The notes under the pieces were generated by a model. It was not told the origin of the DNA. It worked only from the letters and a program-made list of their open reading frames with translations, and did not search any database. This document shows positions 33,400-43,728 of a stretch of 64,000 nt of DNA, one piece after another. Position 1 is the first letter of the stretch. Each line of letters starts with the position of its first letter. The DNA comes from Cellulosimicrobium sp. ES-005 (GTDB taxonomy: Bacteria; Actinomycetota; Actinomycetes; Actinomycetales; Cellulomonadaceae). Made by a program: the position numbers and the translations under genes. Location of the stretch: positions 248,001 through 312,000 of the forward strand of contig NZ_CP159290.1 in NCBI RefSeq assembly GCF_040448685.1, in the 5' to 3' direction.

Positions 33400-34419
33400 A
33401 TGAACGTGTCCCAGGGCGAGATCTCGCCGAGCACGACGACGCCCGAGGACCGGGCCGGGGGCGGCGTCACGACGCCCCCGGCCGCCCCGGTCGCCGCGCG
33501 GCGCCCCCCGCGCGGCGGCCGTTGGGCCCAGCGAGCCGAGATCGCGGTGCTCGCCGGGCCCGCGCTCGTCGTCTTCCTGACCTTCGTCATCGTCCCCGTG
33601 GTGATGGCGGCGTACTACGGGTTCTTCAAGTGGAAGGGCTTCGGCCCGCCGACGGACTTCGTCGGGCTGGAGAACTACCTCATCATCTTCCGCGACCCCG
33701 AGTTCCTCGCGGCGCTGCGGCACAACGCGTTCATCGTCGTGATGTCGCTCGTGCTGCAGGGCCCGGTCGCCGTGGTCGTGGCGCTCATGCTCAACCGGCG
33801 CATCCGCGGCCGCTCGGTGATCCGGGTGCTCGTGTTCGTGCCGTACGTGGTGTCCGAGGTGATCGTGGGGACGGGCTTCAGCCTCATGCTCGCGACCACG
33901 GGCGCCGTGAACGACCTGCTCGACAAGATCGGTCTCGGGTTCCTCTCGGTCGACTGGCTCGCCGACCCCGACGTCGCGATCTGGACCCTCCTGCTCATCA
34001 TCACGTGGAAGTACATCGGCTTCGCCGTGATCCTCTTCCTCGCGGGCCTGCAGGGCATCCCCGACGAGCTGGGCGAGGCCGCGGCGATCGACGGCGCGTC
34101 GTACTGGAAGACGCAGCGCTACGTCACCCTCCCGCTGCTCGGCCCGACCGTCCGCATCTGGGCGTTCCTGTCGATCATCGGCTCGCTCCAGCTCTTCGAC
34201 CTCGTCTACATCATCTGGGGCCAGTACGTGGCCTCGACGGCGGGGACGTCGACCATGGCGACCTACATGGTGGCGAACGGCCGCAACGCGGGGAACTACG
34301 GGTTCGGCAGCGCGGTCGCCGTGGTGCTGTTCCTCATCTCCCTCGCGGTGGCGCTCGTCTACCAGCGGTACGTCCTGCGCCGTGACACCGCGGGCGCGAT
34401 CACGGAAGGGAAGAAGTGA
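33400..34419 (+). CDS. Sugar ABC transporter permease (MalF-like)
   Basis: 339 residues. Six membrane helices after a cytosolic, Pro/Arg-rich N-terminus. The ATPase-contact EAA loop reads GEAAAIDGASYWKTQRYVTLPLLG. It begins 8 nt after the binding-protein stop and overlaps the next permease by 1 nt (TGATG). Together the two permeases form the channel for the sugar captured by the lipoprotein. Confidence 0.93.
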   Translation: MNVSQGEISPSTTTPEDRAGGGVTTPPAAPVAARRPPRGGRWAQRAEIAVLAGPALVVFLTFVIVPVVMAAYYGFFKWKGFGPPTDFVGLENYLIIFRDPEFLAALRHNAFIVVMSLVLQGPVAVVVALMLNRRIRGRSVIRVLVFVPYVVSEVIVGTGFSLMLATTGAVNDLLDKIGLGFLSVDWLADPDVAIWTLLLIITWKYIGFAVILFLAGLQGIPDELGEAAAIDGASYWKTQRYVTLPLLGPTVRIWAFLSIIGSLQLFDLVYIIWGQYVASTAGTSTMATYMVANGRNAGNYGFGSAVAVVLFLISLAVALVYQRYVLRRDTAGAITEGKK

Positions 34420-35312
34420 TGGCCACCGTCACCGCCGCACCCGCGCCCGAGCGTGCCGCCGGCGTCCAGACCCCGAAGGAGCCGCGCGGCTCCGGCATCG
34501 GCCGGGGCGGCCCCCTGACCTACGTGGTGGCGTGGCTGCTCGTGGGCGTCTGCCTCGCCCCGATCGCGTACATCGTGGTGGGCGGGTTCCGCACGAACGC
34601 GCAGATCACGGCCGACCCGTCGGGCCTGCCCGACCCGTGGCAGATCGAGAACTACGTCGGGGTCCTGACGAGCTCGCTGTTCTGGCAGCAGCTCGGGAAC
34701 TCGCTCGTGGCCGGGCTCCTCACGACCCTCGGGGTCGTCGTCCTCGGTCTCATGGCGAGCTACGTCATCGCGCGCTACTCGTTCGTGGGGCGCGGGGCGC
34801 TGTACGCGCTGTTCGCGGCGGGGCTCATGTTCCCCATGACCGTCGCGATCACCCCGCTGTACATCATGATCCGCTCGCTCGGCCTGATGAACTCCGTGGG
34901 CGGGCTCGTGCTCCCGCAGATCGCGTTCGCGCTCCCGACGACCGTCATCATCCTCGTCCCGTTCCTGCGCGCGATCCCGCGCGAGATCGAGGAGGCGGCG
35001 TCGATCGACGGGGCGAGCCGGCTGGGCTTCTTCTTCCGCATGGTCGTGCCGCTGTCGCTGCCGGGCGTCATCACCGTGGGGATCCTCGCGTTCGTCGCGA
35101 GCTGGAACAGCTACATGCTCCCGCTCTTCATCCTCAACGACGAGACGTCGTACACGCTCCCGCTGGGCGTGCAGGCGTTCGCGTCGCAGTACTCCGTGGA
35201 CACCGCCCGTGTGCTCGCCTTCACCTCCCTGTCGATGATCCCCGCGCTCGTCTTCTTCTCGCTGTTCGAGCGGCGCATCGTCGGGGGCCTCACCGGCGCC
35301 GTGAAGGGCTGA
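34419..35312 (+). CDS. Sugar ABC transporter permease (MalG-like)
   Basis: 297 residues, six helices, with the EAA loop IEEAASIDGASRLGFFFRMV and the usual ending LFERRIVGGLTGAVKG of MalG-type permeases. The ATG overlaps the upstream stop by 1 nt, with GGAAGGGAAG as ribosome-binding site. A GTG one codon earlier is a less likely start. Confidence 0.93.
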   Translation: MATVTAAPAPERAAGVQTPKEPRGSGIGRGGPLTYVVAWLLVGVCLAPIAYIVVGGFRTNAQITADPSGLPDPWQIENYVGVLTSSLFWQQLGNSLVAGLLTTLGVVVLGLMASYVIARYSFVGRGALYALFAAGLMFPMTVAITPLYIMIRSLGLMNSVGGLVLPQIAFALPTTVIILVPFLRAIPREIEEAASIDGASRLGFFFRMVVPLSLPGVITVGILAFVASWNSYMLPLFILNDETSYTLPLGVQAFASQYSVDTARVLAFTSLSMIPALVFFSLFERRIVGGLTGAVKG

Positions 35313-35332
35313 CCACCGCCCGTCCGCACCCC

Positions 35333-35363
35333 GCCCCGTCCCGCGCCGCGCGCGGGACGGGGC
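35333..35363 (+). promoter_or_regulatory. Intra-operon hairpin between permease and GH3 genes
   Basis: GCCCCGTCCCGCGC and GCGCGGGACGGGGC are perfectly complementary 14-bp arms with a 3-nt loop. Inside an operon this may protect the transporter mRNA from 3' decay or partly terminate, giving less enzyme than binding protein. Confidence 0.6.
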
Positions 35364-35386
35364 CACCACCGAAGGAGAACGGTCCC

Positions 35387-37942
35387 GTGACCGACGTCGT
35401 CCCTGCCGTCCCGACGGCACCCCTCGGCAGCCCGGACCCGGGCGCCGCCGCCGCGCCGACCCCACGCCCGGCACCCCCGCAGATGCCCACCGTCTCCGAG
35501 CGCGTGCGTGCGCTCCACGCGCGCATGACCCTCGACGAGAAGCTCGCCCAGCTCGTGGGCTACTGGCTCGACCAGAACGGCACCGTCGCCCCGATGCAGT
35601 CGGAGATGACGGCGGGCCAGGCGGACGGCGGCCGGCTCGCGGAGATCACGCGGCACGGCATGGGGCACTACACGCGCGTCTACGGCACGCGGCCCGTCGA
35701 GCCCGCGGAGCGCGCGGCGTGGCTGTGGGCGGAGCAGCGCCGCCTCAAGGAGGAGACCCGGCTGGGCATCCCCGCGATCGTGCACGAGGAGTGCCTCACG
35801 GGCCTCGCCGCGTGGCGGGCCGCGACGTACCCGACGCCCCTCGCGTGGGGAGCGTCGTTCGACCCGGTGCTGGTCGAGGAGATGGCGCGCGAGGTCGGGG
35901 AGTCGATGCGCGCGCTCGGCGTGCACCAGGGCCTCGCGCCCGTGCTCGACGTCGTGCGCGACCCGCGCTGGGGCCGCGTCGACGAGTGCGTGGGCGAGGA
36001 CCCGTACCTCGTGGGCACCGTCGGCACGGCGTACGTGCGCGGCCTCCAGGACGCGGGCGTGCACGCGACGCTCAAGCACTTCGTCGGGTACTCGGGCTCG
36101 CGCGCCGGGCGCAACCACGCGCCGGTGAGCGCGGGACCGCGCGAGCTCGCCGACGTCTACCTCCCGCCGTTCGAGATGGCCGTGCGCGACGGCGGCGCCC
36201 GGTCGGTCATGGCGTCCTACGTCGACGTCGACGGCGTGCCGCTGCACGGCAGCTCGGAGTACCTCACCGAGATCCTGCGCGAGCGCTGGGGGTTCGACGG
36301 CGTCGTCGTCGCCGACTACTTCGGCGTCGCGTTCCTGGAGGTCATGCACCGCGTCGCGGCGGACCGCGGCGAGGCCGCCGCGCAGGCGCTCGAGGCGGGC
36401 CTCGACGTCGAGCTCCCCACGGGCGACGCCTACCTCGCCCCGCTCGCCGAGCGCGTGCGGTCCGGCGCGCTCGACGAGGCGTGGGTCGACCGCGCGGTGC
36501 TGCGTGTGCTCGACCAGAAGGAGGAGCTGGGTCTCCTGGACCCGGCCGCCTACGCCGACGAGCCGCCGACGACCGTCGACCTCGACACCCCGCGGCAGCG
36601 CGCGACCGCACGCCGCCTCGCGCAGGAGTCGCTCGTGCTGCTCGCGAACGACGGCGTGCTGCCGCTCGCGCGCCGCGACAGCGCTGACGGTGCGACGACC
36701 GCCCCGGGGCGCGTCGCCGTCGTCGGGCCGAACGCGGACTCGTCCGAGGCGCTCATGGGCTGCTACTCGTTCGTCAACCACGTGCTCGCGCACCACCCCG
36801 GCACCCCGGCGGGCATCGCGCTGCCGACGGTCCTGGAGTCGCTGCGCGACGCCCTCCCCGGCACCGACGTGACGCACGCCGTCGGCTGCACGGTGGACGG
36901 TCTCGACACCTCGGGGTTCGCGGAGGCGGTCGCCGTCGCGCGGGACGCGGACGTCGCGGTCGTCGTCGTGGGCGACGAGGCCGGACTGTTCGGGCGCGGC
37001 ACGGTCGGCGAGGGCAACGACGTCGAGTCGCTCGAGCTCCCGGGCGTGCAGCGGCGGCTCGTCGAGGAGGTCGTCGCGACGGGCACCCCCGTCGTGCTCG
37101 TGCTGCTCACGGGCCGCCCGTACGCGATCGGCTGGGCGTTCGGGGACCACGCGGGGACGGACGGTGCGGCGTCCGGCCACCCGGCCGCCGTCGTGCAGGG
37201 CTTCTTCCCGGGCGAGGAGGGCGGCCGCGCGGTGGCCGACGTGCTCGTGGGCGCCGTGAACCCCTCGGGCCGCCTGCCCGTGTCGCTGCCGCGCGCGGGC
37301 GGCGCGGAGCCGTTCTCCTACCTGCACCCCGTGCTCGGCGGGCCGTCGGACGTGACGTCCGCGGACCCGACGCCCGTGCGGCCGTTCGGGTTCGGGCTGT
37401 CGTACACGCAGTTCGCGTACGCGGACCTGGCCGTCGACACGAGCGTCGCCGCGGGCGGGACGTTCGCGGCCTCGGTGACCGTGACGAACGCCGGTGCCGT
37501 CGCGGGGACGGACGTCGTGCAGCTCTACGCGCGCGACGTCGTCGGGTCGGTCCCGCGGCCCGTCGCGCAGCTCCTCGGGTACGCGCGCGTCGACCTCGCC
37601 GCGGGCGAGTCGCGCCGCGTGACGTTCCGCGTCCCGACGACGCGGCTCGCGTTCTCCGACCGCCGCCTCGTGCGCGTGGTCGAGCCGGGCGACGTCGAGG
37701 TGTGGGTCGGCGCGCACGCCGGCGCGGTCGACGCCGCCCCCGGCACCGGGGACCTCGGCTCGACGACCGGGGGCGCGATCGTCAACGAGTCCGCGCCGGC
37801 CGAGCGTCGGGTCGTGCCCGGCGCGGCGACGCCGCGCGCGACGCTCGCCGTGACCGGGACCGTGCACGAGGTCACGGCCGCGGACGGGCGGCTCGTCGCC
37901 GTCGAGGTCTCCGGACCGGTCGAGGCGGGGGAGGGCGCATGA
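35387..37942 (+). CDS. GH3 beta-glycosidase (probable beta-xylosidase/beta-glucosidase)
   Basis: 851 residues with no signal peptide, so intracellular. GH3 N-terminal barrel ([54 protein letters not shown]), nucleophile Asp310 in [11 protein letters not shown]3 C-terminal domain ([30 protein letters not shown]) and a fibronectin-III-like tail ([36 protein letters not shown]). It hydrolyses short oligosaccharides imported by the ABC system. The 35387 GTG is preceded by GAAGGAGAAC. Overlaps the GH43 gene by 4 nt. Confidence 0.93.
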   Translation: MTDVVPAVPTAPLGSPDPGAAAAPTPRPAPPQMPTVSERVRALHARMTLDEKLAQLVGYWLDQNGTVAPMQSEMTAGQADGGRLAEITRHGMGHYTRVYGTRPVEPAERAAWLWAEQRRLKEETRLGIPAIVHEECLTGLAAWRAATYPTPLAWGASFDPVLVEEMAREVGESMRALGVHQGLAPVLDVVRDPRWGRVDECVGEDPYLVGTVGTAYVRGLQDAGVHATLKHFVGYSGSRAGRNHAPVSAGPRELADVYLPPFEMAVRDGGARSVMASYVDVDGVPLHGSSEYLTEILRERWGFDGVVVADYFGVAFLEVMHRVAADRGEAAAQALEAGLDVELPTGDAYLAPLAERVRSGALDEAWVDRAVLRVLDQKEELGLLDPAAYADEPPTTVDLDTPRQRATARRLAQESLVLLANDGVLPLARRDSADGATTAPGRVAVVGPNADSSEALMGCYSFVNHVLAHHPGTPAGIALPTVLESLRDALPGTDVTHAVGCTVDGLDTSGFAEAVAVARDADVAVVVVGDEAGLFGRGTVGEGNDVESLELPGVQRRLVEEVVATGTPVVLVLLTGRPYAIGWAFGDHAGTDGAASGHPAAVVQGFFPGEEGGRAVADVLVGAVNPSGRLPVSLPRAGGAEPFSYLHPVLGGPSDVTSADPTPVRPFGFGLSYTQFAYADLAVDTSVAAGGTFAASVTVTNAGAVAGTDVVQLYARDVVGSVPRPVAQLLGYARVDLAAGESRRVTFRVPTTRLAFSDRRLVRVVEPGDVEVWVGAHAGAVDAAPGTGDLGSTTGGAIVNESAPAERRVVPGAATPRATLAVTGTVHEVTAADGRLVAVEVSGPVEAGEGA

Positions 37943-39516
37943 CGCGCGTCCCGAACCCGATCCTGCCCGGGTGCTTCCCCGACCCGTCGGTCTGCCGCGT
38001 CGGCGACGACTTCTACCTCGTCACGTCCACGTTCGAGTACCTGCCCGGCCTGCCGGTGCTGCGCAGCCGCGACCTCGCGACGTGGGAGCACGTGGGGGAC
38101 GTCGTCGACCGGTCGGGTCAGCTCGACTACGACGGCATCCGGTCGTCGGGCGGCCTGTTCGCCCCGACACTGCGTCACCACGACGGCACGTTCTGGCTCG
38201 TGTGCACGCTCGTGGACCCGGACGACGACTCCCGCGGCGGCAACTTCGTCATGACGGCGACCGACCCGGCCGGGCCGTGGTCCGACCCGGTGTGGCTGCG
38301 CGACGAGGACGGCGAGCGGGTCGCGGGGATCGACCCGTCGATCTTCTTCGACGACGACGGCCGCGTCTGGCTGCACGGCACGCGGCTCGCGCCCGAGCCG
38401 GAGTGGTTCCACCAGACCGAGGTCTGGGTGCGCGAGCTCGACCCCGCGACGTGCACGCTCGTGGGTCCCGAGCACGTCGTGTGGACGGGGGCCGTGCGCG
38501 GCGCCGTGTGGGCCGAGGGCCCGCACCTGTACAAGGTCGACGGCACGTACTACCTGCTCGCGGCCGAGGGCGGGACGGACTTCCACCACGCGGTGTCCGT
38601 CGCGCGTGCGTCGTCGGTCACGGGGCCGTACGAGGGGAACAAGGCCAACCCCGTGCTCACGCACCGCCACCTCGGGCGCGGGGTGGACGTCGTCGGCGTG
38701 GGCCACGCCGACCTCGTCGAGGCGCCCGACGGCTCGTGGTGGGCCGTGCTGCTCGCCATGCGCGTCGACGGCGGCTACCACTACCCGCTCGGCCGCGAGA
38801 CGTTCCTCGTCCCCGTCGTGTGGGAGGACGGCTGGCCCGTCCTCGCGCCCGGCGAGGGCCGCGTGCCCGACGCCGTCGAGGTCCCGTTCGCGAGCCCGGC
38901 GCCCCGGACGGCGGTCCAGGGCGGGGCGAGCGGCGTCGTCCGCCCCGACGACCCGCGCTGGACGGCGGTGCGCGCCCTGCCGCGCGACGTCGCGACCCCG
39001 GCGGGCGAGGGCTGGGACCTCCCCGTGCGCCCGACGACGCTCGCCGAGCCGGGCGCGCCCGCGTTCCTCGGGGTGCGCCAGCAGCACCGCGACGTCGACG
39101 TGACGGTCACCGTGCAGGTCCCGGCCGTGGCGGGGGAGCGCGCGGGCGTCGTCGTGCGCCAGTCCGAGGACGACCACGTGCGGCTCCTCGTCGACGGCGG
39201 CCCGGGGGACGAGCGGCGCGTCGTCGCGGTGCACCGGCGCGGCGGCGCGGACGCGGTGGTCGGGGAGACGACGGTGGCCGCCGCCCCCGGGGAGCCGGTC
39301 GTCGTCGGGCTGCGCGTGCGCGGGCAGGACTACGGGCTCGTCGTCGGCCCGGCGGGTGCGCCCGAGCCGCTCGCGACCGTGGACGGCCGCACCCTCGACA
39401 GCGCCGCGACCGGAGGGTTCCTCGGGCTGTGGCTGGGCGTGCACGCGACGAGCGAGGGACGGCCCTCGACGTCCGTCGTCCGGGTCGAGCGGTTCGTCTA
39501 CGCACCGGTCGGCTGA
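37939..39516 (+). CDS. GH43 beta-xylosidase/alpha-L-arabinofuranosidase
   Basis: 525 residues, no signal peptide. The five-bladed propeller opens with [20 protein letters not shown] (Asp15 the general base), has the middle Asp in [16 protein letters not shown] and the general acid Glu193 in [12 protein letters not shown]-terminal beta-sandwich follows (about residues 330-525). This is the two-domain GH43 layout of enzymes that trim xylo- and arabinoxylo-oligosaccharides. Last gene of the operon, starting at an ATGA overlap with GH3. Confidence 0.92.
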   Translation: MTRVPNPILPGCFPDPSVCRVGDDFYLVTSTFEYLPGLPVLRSRDLATWEHVGDVVDRSGQLDYDGIRSSGGLFAPTLRHHDGTFWLVCTLVDPDDDSRGGNFVMTATDPAGPWSDPVWLRDEDGERVAGIDPSIFFDDDGRVWLHGTRLAPEPEWFHQTEVWVRELDPATCTLVGPEHVVWTGAVRGAVWAEGPHLYKVDGTYYLLAAEGGTDFHHAVSVARASSVTGPYEGNKANPVLTHRHLGRGVDVVGVGHADLVEAPDGSWWAVLLAMRVDGGYHYPLGRETFLVPVVWEDGWPVLAPGEGRVPDAVEVPFASPAPRTAVQGGASGVVRPDDPRWTAVRALPRDVATPAGEGWDLPVRPTTLAEPGAPAFLGVRQQHRDVDVTVTVQVPAVAGERAGVVVRQSEDDHVRLLVDGGPGDERRVVAVHRRGGADAVVGETTVAAAPGEPVVVGLRVRGQDYGLVVGPAGAPEPLATVDGRTLDSAATGGFLGLWLGVHATSEGRPSTSVVRVERFVYAPVG

Positions 39517-39563
39517 GGGGTCCGCTCCGCGCGCGGCGTCCCGGCGGGCGATACCGTCGGGGC

Positions 39564-41093
39564 ATGTCGAGCGCACGGACACGGGTCGAGGAGGACCTGC
39601 TGGGACCTCTCGAGGTCCCGGCGGACGCGTACTACGGGGTCCACACCGTCCGGGCCGTGGAGAACTTCCGCATCTCGGGGACGACGGTCAGCGACGTCCC
39701 CGAGATGGTCCGCGGCATGGTGATGGTCAAGAAGGCGTCGGCGCTCGCGAACCGCGAGCTGCGCACGATCCAGCGCGACGTCGCTGACGCGATCGTCGCC
39801 GCGTGCGACGCGATCCTCGACGAGGGGCGGTGCCTCGACCAGTTCCCGGTGGACGTGTTCCAGGGCGGCGCGGGCACGAGCGTCAACATGAACACCAACG
39901 AGGTCGTGGCCAACCTCGCGCTCGAGCTCTCCGGGTTCGAGAAGGGCCGCTACGACGTCATCAACCCGAACGACCACGTGAACCGCTCGCAGTCGACCAA
40001 CGACGCATACCCCACGGGTTTCCGCCTCGCCGTGCACCAGCTGGTCCGGCGGCTGCAGGACGAGGTGCTGCTGCTCGAGCGCGCGTTCGACGAGAAGGCG
40101 TCCGAGTTCGCCGACGTCCTCAAGATGGGCCGCACGCAGCTCCAGGACGCGGTGCCCATGAGCCTCGGCCAGGAGTTCGCGGGGTTCGCCGTGAACGTGG
40201 GCGAGGAGGTCCGGCGTCTCGAGGTCGCCGGCGAGCTGCTGCTCGAGGTCAACCTCGGCGCGACCGCGATCGGGACCGGGCTCAACACCCCGCCCGGATA
40301 CCCCAAGGTCGCGACGCGCCGCCTCGCCGAGGTGAGCGGGCTGCCCACGGTGCCGGCCGAGAACCTCGTGGAGGCGACGTACGACAACGGCGCCTACCTC
40401 GCCGTGCACTCCGCGCTCAAGCGGCTCGCGGCCAAGCTCTCGAAGATCTGCAACGACCTCCGCCTGCTGTCGTCCGGGCCGCGCGCCGGCCTCGGGGAGA
40501 TCAACCTGCCCGAGCTCCAGGCCGGGTCGTCGATCATGCCCGCCAAGGTGAACCCGGTGATCCCCGAGGTCGTCAACCAGGTGTGCTTCAAGGTCATGGG
40601 CAACGACGTGACGATCACGCACGCGGCCGAGGCCGGACAGCTCCAGCTCAACGTCATGGAGCCCGGGCTCGCGCAGTCGATGTTCGAGTCGCTGCACCTG
40701 CTGACCAACGCGTGCGTCGCGCTGCGCACCAAGTGCGTCACGGGCATCACCGCGAACGTCGAGGTGTGCCGTCGCCACGTGCTGGACTCGATCGGGATCG
40801 TCACCTACCTCAACGAGATCATCGGGCACCGCAACGGCGACCTCGTGGGTGCCGAGGCCGCCCGGACCGGCGCCTCGGTCCGCGACGTCGTCGTGGCGCG
40901 CGGCCTGCTCACGCCGGAGGAGGTGGACGCGGTGCTCACGACCGAGAACTTCCTCCGCCCGCGCTACACCGGCCGCTACTACGCCCCCGACGAGCGCGGC
41001 CTGCCGGCCGTGGGCGAGGAGGGCGAGTCGTCGCGCGTCGTGGAATCGGACGACGCACTGGGCGCCCCGTCCGACCCGGAACCCGAAGACTGA
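39564..41093 (+). CDS. aspA: Aspartate ammonia-lyase
   Basis: 509 residues. It converts L-aspartate to fumarate and ammonia. The fumarase/aspartase superfamily signature [15 protein letters not shown] is intact, and the N-terminus ([43 protein letters not shown]) is of the AspA rather than FumC type. The acidic C-terminal tail of about 30 residues is longer than in Escherichia coli. TACCGT lies 6 nt before the ATG, suggesting a leaderless mRNA. Not coupled to the sugar operon. Confidence 0.95.
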   Translation: MSSARTRVEEDLLGPLEVPADAYYGVHTVRAVENFRISGTTVSDVPEMVRGMVMVKKASALANRELRTIQRDVADAIVAACDAILDEGRCLDQFPVDVFQGGAGTSVNMNTNEVVANLALELSGFEKGRYDVINPNDHVNRSQSTNDAYPTGFRLAVHQLVRRLQDEVLLLERAFDEKASEFADVLKMGRTQLQDAVPMSLGQEFAGFAVNVGEEVRRLEVAGELLLEVNLGATAIGTGLNTPPGYPKVATRRLAEVSGLPTVPAENLVEATYDNGAYLAVHSALKRLAAKLSKICNDLRLLSSGPRAGLGEINLPELQAGSSIMPAKVNPVIPEVVNQVCFKVMGNDVTITHAAEAGQLQLNVMEPGLAQSMFESLHLLTNACVALRTKCVTGITANVEVCRRHVLDSIGIVTYLNEIIGHRNGDLVGAEAARTGASVRDVVVARGLLTPEEVDAVLTTENFLRPRYTGRYYAPDERGLPAVGEEGESSRVVESDDALGAPSDPEPED

Positions 41094-41096
41094 CGC

Positions 41097-41164
41097 CGAG
41101 GTCGACCCGTCTGGCGCCAGGTCGACCTCCTGAGGGTCGATCTCGGACGCTCGGGTCGATCTCG
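41097..41164. repeat. 68-bp GATCGACC palindromic element (family 3), copy G
   Basis: Direct units CGAGGTCGACC (41097) and CCAGGTCGACC (41117), inverted units GGGTCGATCTCG (41134 and 41153). It lies between the converging aspA and META-lipoprotein genes. The second copy at 43659 is also exactly 68 bp. Confidence 0.85.
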
Positions 41165-41177
41165 GGGCGGAGCGGCC

Positions 41178-42047
41178 TCATCCCCGGACGAGACGGGCGA
41201 TCTCCGCGCCGTCCGGGCCGACGAGCACCAGCCGGCCGCCGTCCAGGCCGGCACGGGCGGACGCGGCGACGTAGCCCGGGACGCTCTCGCCCTCGCACCA
41301 CATCAGGGTCTGGAGACCGGAGGTGGCGAGCAGCCGACCGCCGTCGTCCAGGGCCCACGCGCCCCCGCTGCCGTTGCACCCGTCGGAGCCCGACCACGTC
41401 CCGTCCTCGTGGAAGACGACGTGGGGGTCGGTGGCGGCGCGTGCGACCGGCTCCCAGCGCCCGACGACGTCCCGGACGGAGGCGGGTGCGAGGCCGTCGG
41501 GCAGCGGTGCGGGCGGCTCGAACGCCGCGCGCACGTCGTCGGTCACGTCCGGCGCCTGCGCGAGCTGCTCCGCGGCGTCGGGGATCGGCGCCGGGGCGCC
41601 GTCGACCCGCAGGCCGGCGACGACGTCGCCGTCCGCGTCGAGGAGCCGCCAGCCCTCGCCGTCGGGCTCGTACGCGACCACCGAGCGGAGCCACGGCGCC
41701 TCGGGGATCCCGGCCGTGCCGCACGCCCCGGCGGCGGCGTACGGGTCGGAGGCGACGAAGGTCCGGCCGGCCGCGTCCCAGCCGCCCTCCACGTACGCAC
41801 CGCAGTCGCCCCACAGCGTGTACCGCCCGGCATCGAGCCGCAGCCACGTGTCGGGGCCCTCGCCGTCCGCCCCCGAGACCCGCCACATCCCGACGAGCGC
41901 GACCGGGTCCGAACCGACCTCGCCGTCACCCGGGCTGCCGACGGTCCCGTCGTCGGGGACGGTGCAGGCCGCGGCGAGGACGGACACCAGGAACGTCAGG
42001 ACGACGGCGCGCGGCACCCGTGGGCGCCCGGGCTCGTGTCCGTCCAT
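41178..42047 (-). CDS. Lipoprotein with two META-like domains
   Basis: 289 residues. Hydrophobic VVLTFLVSVLAAAC provides a lipobox with Cys at about residue 28. Two related beta units follow: GMWRVSG...RYTLWGDCGAYVEGGW (about 50-95) and GRWEPV...VVFHEDGTWSGSDGCNGSGG (about 195-240), both with the G-x-W...D-G-C pattern of META/HslJ-like domains. Role at the cell surface unknown. Its stop is 14 bp from a family 3 palindrome. Confidence 0.75.
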   Translation of the reverse strand: MDGHEPGRPRVPRAVVLTFLVSVLAAACTVPDDGTVGSPGDGEVGSDPVALVGMWRVSGADGEGPDTWLRLDAGRYTLWGDCGAYVEGGWDAAGRTFVASDPYAAAGACGTAGIPEAPWLRSVVAYEPDGEGWRLLDADGDVVAGLRVDGAPAPIPDAAEQLAQAPDVTDDVRAAFEPPAPLPDGLAPASVRDVVGRWEPVARAATDPHVVFHEDGTWSGSDGCNGSGGAWALDDGGRLLATSGLQTLMWCEGESVPGYVAASARAGLDGGRLVLVGPDGAEIARLVRG

Positions 42048-42111
42048 GCCCCGATCCTGTCTCCGGCGCCGGGTTTCTTGCAGCCGGTGCGGCATCCCCG
42101 GACCGACGCCG

Positions 42112-42666
42112 TCACGACGCCGCGAGCGCGCGCACCGTGCGCTCGATCGCGGGGCGCAGGTCGAGGCCGGGGTCGACGGTGAGGCGGTGCAGGAGCAGCC
42201 CGTCGCCGAGGGCCATGAGCGCCCGGGTCGCCGGGACGGGGTCGGCGATGCCGACGGCGGCCACGATCCGCTCGGTCCACCGCTCGAACGTGCGGCGCTG
42301 GCGTCGGAGGGGCTCACCGAGCTCGGGGTCGTCGGCGAGCTCGAGGAAGAGGGCGTAGCGCGCCCGGGTGCGCGACGCGAACGGACCGGACTGTGCCTCG
42401 GTCATGGCGCACAGACCGTCGACCAGGTCGTCGACGCTCGTGATCTGCGGCATCGCGGTCACGTCGAGGTCGGCGCGCTCCTGCTCGGCGATCCGGTCGA
42501 CCACGCCGGCGAGGAGCGCGCGCCGGGTGCGGAACCAGTTCGACGTCGACCCGGGCGGGAGACCGGCCCGCTGGTCGACCCGCGCGTGGCTCAGCGCGCG
42601 CACGCCGTCCGCACCGAGCACCTCCACGGCCGCGTCGAGCGCTCGTTCCCGGGTGGCTGCGGCCAT
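42112..42666 (-). CDS. TetR-family transcriptional regulator
   Basis: 184 residues. N-terminal HTH (ALDAAVEVLGADGVRALSHA; RAGLPPGSTSNWFRTRRALL) and an all-helical ligand domain. It is divergent from an epoxide-hydrolase-like gene, with a perfect palindrome of 18 bp (42688-42705) between them, which makes autoregulation and control of the hydrolase very likely. Confidence 0.93.
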   Translation of the reverse strand: MAAATRERALDAAVEVLGADGVRALSHARVDQRAGLPPGSTSNWFRTRRALLAGVVDRIAEQERADLDVTAMPQITSVDDLVDGLCAMTEAQSGPFASRTRARYALFLELADDPELGEPLRRQRRTFERWTERIVAAVGIADPVPATRALMALGDGLLLHRLTVDPGLDLRPAIERTVRALAAS

Positions 42667-42687
42667 GGACTCCCTCTCTCGACCGAT

Positions 42688-42705
42688 CTACTATGAACAT
42701 AGTAG
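42688..42705. promoter_or_regulatory. Perfect 18-bp palindrome, TetR-type operator
   Basis: CTACTATGAACATAGTAG: 8-bp arms around AA. Each arm contains TACTAT, so -10 boxes for both divergent genes are inside the operator; on the plus strand TGGACT (42666-42671) is 17 bp upstream as -35. Confidence 0.85.
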
Positions 42706-42728
42706 TCGCTCGCCCGAAGGAGCTCGCC

Positions 42729-43637
42729 ATGACTACGCCTCAGCCCCGCACCACCCGCCCCGCCGACGCCCGGGCATGGTCCCCGCCGCTCCCGGAGGCG
42801 CCGGGCTTCGACCACCTCGTCGTGGAGACGCCCGGCCTGCGCACCCACGTCGCGACCGTCGGTACCGGCGACCCGGTCGTGCTGCTGCACGGCTTCCCCG
42901 AGCACTGGTGGCAGTGGCGCGACGTCGCGCCCGTCCTCGCCGCCGCGGGCTACCGCGTCCTGTGTCCCGACCTGCGCGGCGCGGGCTGGACCACGGCCGA
43001 CGACGCGCACGTCGAGCGCGAGACCCGGCTCCGCGACCTGCTCGCCCTCCTCGACGCGCTCGACGTCGACCGAGCCCACCTCGTCTCGCACGACATGGGC
43101 GCGATCACGGCGATGCAGCTCTGCTACGAGCACCCCGACCGGGTCCGCGCGGCCGTCGAGCTCTCGGTGCCACCGGGCTTCATGCGTCCCAGCCCTCGAC
43201 TGCTTCCCGGGTTCCGGCACCTGCCCGCCCTGGTCTGGCACCGTCGGGGCGCGTCGCTGCGGGGGATCTTCTCCAGCACGTACGTCGCCCACCCGTTGTC
43301 GGAGGACGACATCGACGCCCACCTCGCCCCGATGGGTCGGACGGAGGTCGACGCCGCCGTGCGTCCGCTCGTGCGGCACATGGTGCTGCCCGAGGCCACG
43401 CGCATGATGCGGGGCGTCTACCGTCGCCGTCGGCTCACGGTGCCGACCCTCTTCGTCTTCGGCCGCCGCGACCGGCCGTGGACCGAGGAGCTCATGGGAC
43501 AGGTCTGCCGCGCGCCGGAGCGGCACGCGGACCGGGCCGAGCTCGCGTACGTCGACGACGCCGCGCACTTCATCACCGACGACGCGCCCGCCGCCGTGGC
43601 CGCCCTCTCGCGCGACTGGTTCGACCGCGCGGCGTGA
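42729..43637 (+). CDS. Alpha/beta hydrolase, epoxide hydrolase/haloalkane dehalogenase type
   Basis: 302 residues. Oxyanion region LLHGFPEHWWQWRDV, nucleophile elbow LVSHDMGA with Asp rather than Ser, and catalytic His in YVDDAAHFI. The Asp nucleophile separates it from esterases and points to epoxide hydrolysis or dehalogenation through a covalent ester. Ribosome-binding site GAAGGAG lies 8 nt before the ATG. Regulated by the divergent TetR through the palindrome. Confidence 0.88.
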   Translation: MTTPQPRTTRPADARAWSPPLPEAPGFDHLVVETPGLRTHVATVGTGDPVVLLHGFPEHWWQWRDVAPVLAAAGYRVLCPDLRGAGWTTADDAHVERETRLRDLLALLDALDVDRAHLVSHDMGAITAMQLCYEHPDRVRAAVELSVPPGFMRPSPRLLPGFRHLPALVWHRRGASLRGIFSSTYVAHPLSEDDIDAHLAPMGRTEVDAAVRPLVRHMVLPEATRMMRGVYRRRRLTVPTLFVFGRRDRPWTEELMGQVCRAPERHADRAELAYVDDAAHFITDDAPAAVAALSRDWFDRAA

Positions 43638-43658
43638 CGTCTACGCCGTCGGTGTCGC

Positions 43659-43726
43659 CAGATCGACCTGTGCGTCCGAGATCGACCCTCGGGAGGTCGA
43701 TCTCGCGACGGGCGGGCCGATCTCGC
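43659..43726. repeat. 68-bp GATCGACC palindromic element (family 3), copy H
   Basis: Direct units CCAGATCGACC (43659) and CGAGATCGACC (43678), inverted units GGTCGATCTCG (43696) and GGCCGATCTCG (43716), spaced 19-20 bp. Between the converging hydrolase and APC permease genes; same length and plan as copy G. Confidence 0.87.
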
Positions 43727-43728
43727 GG

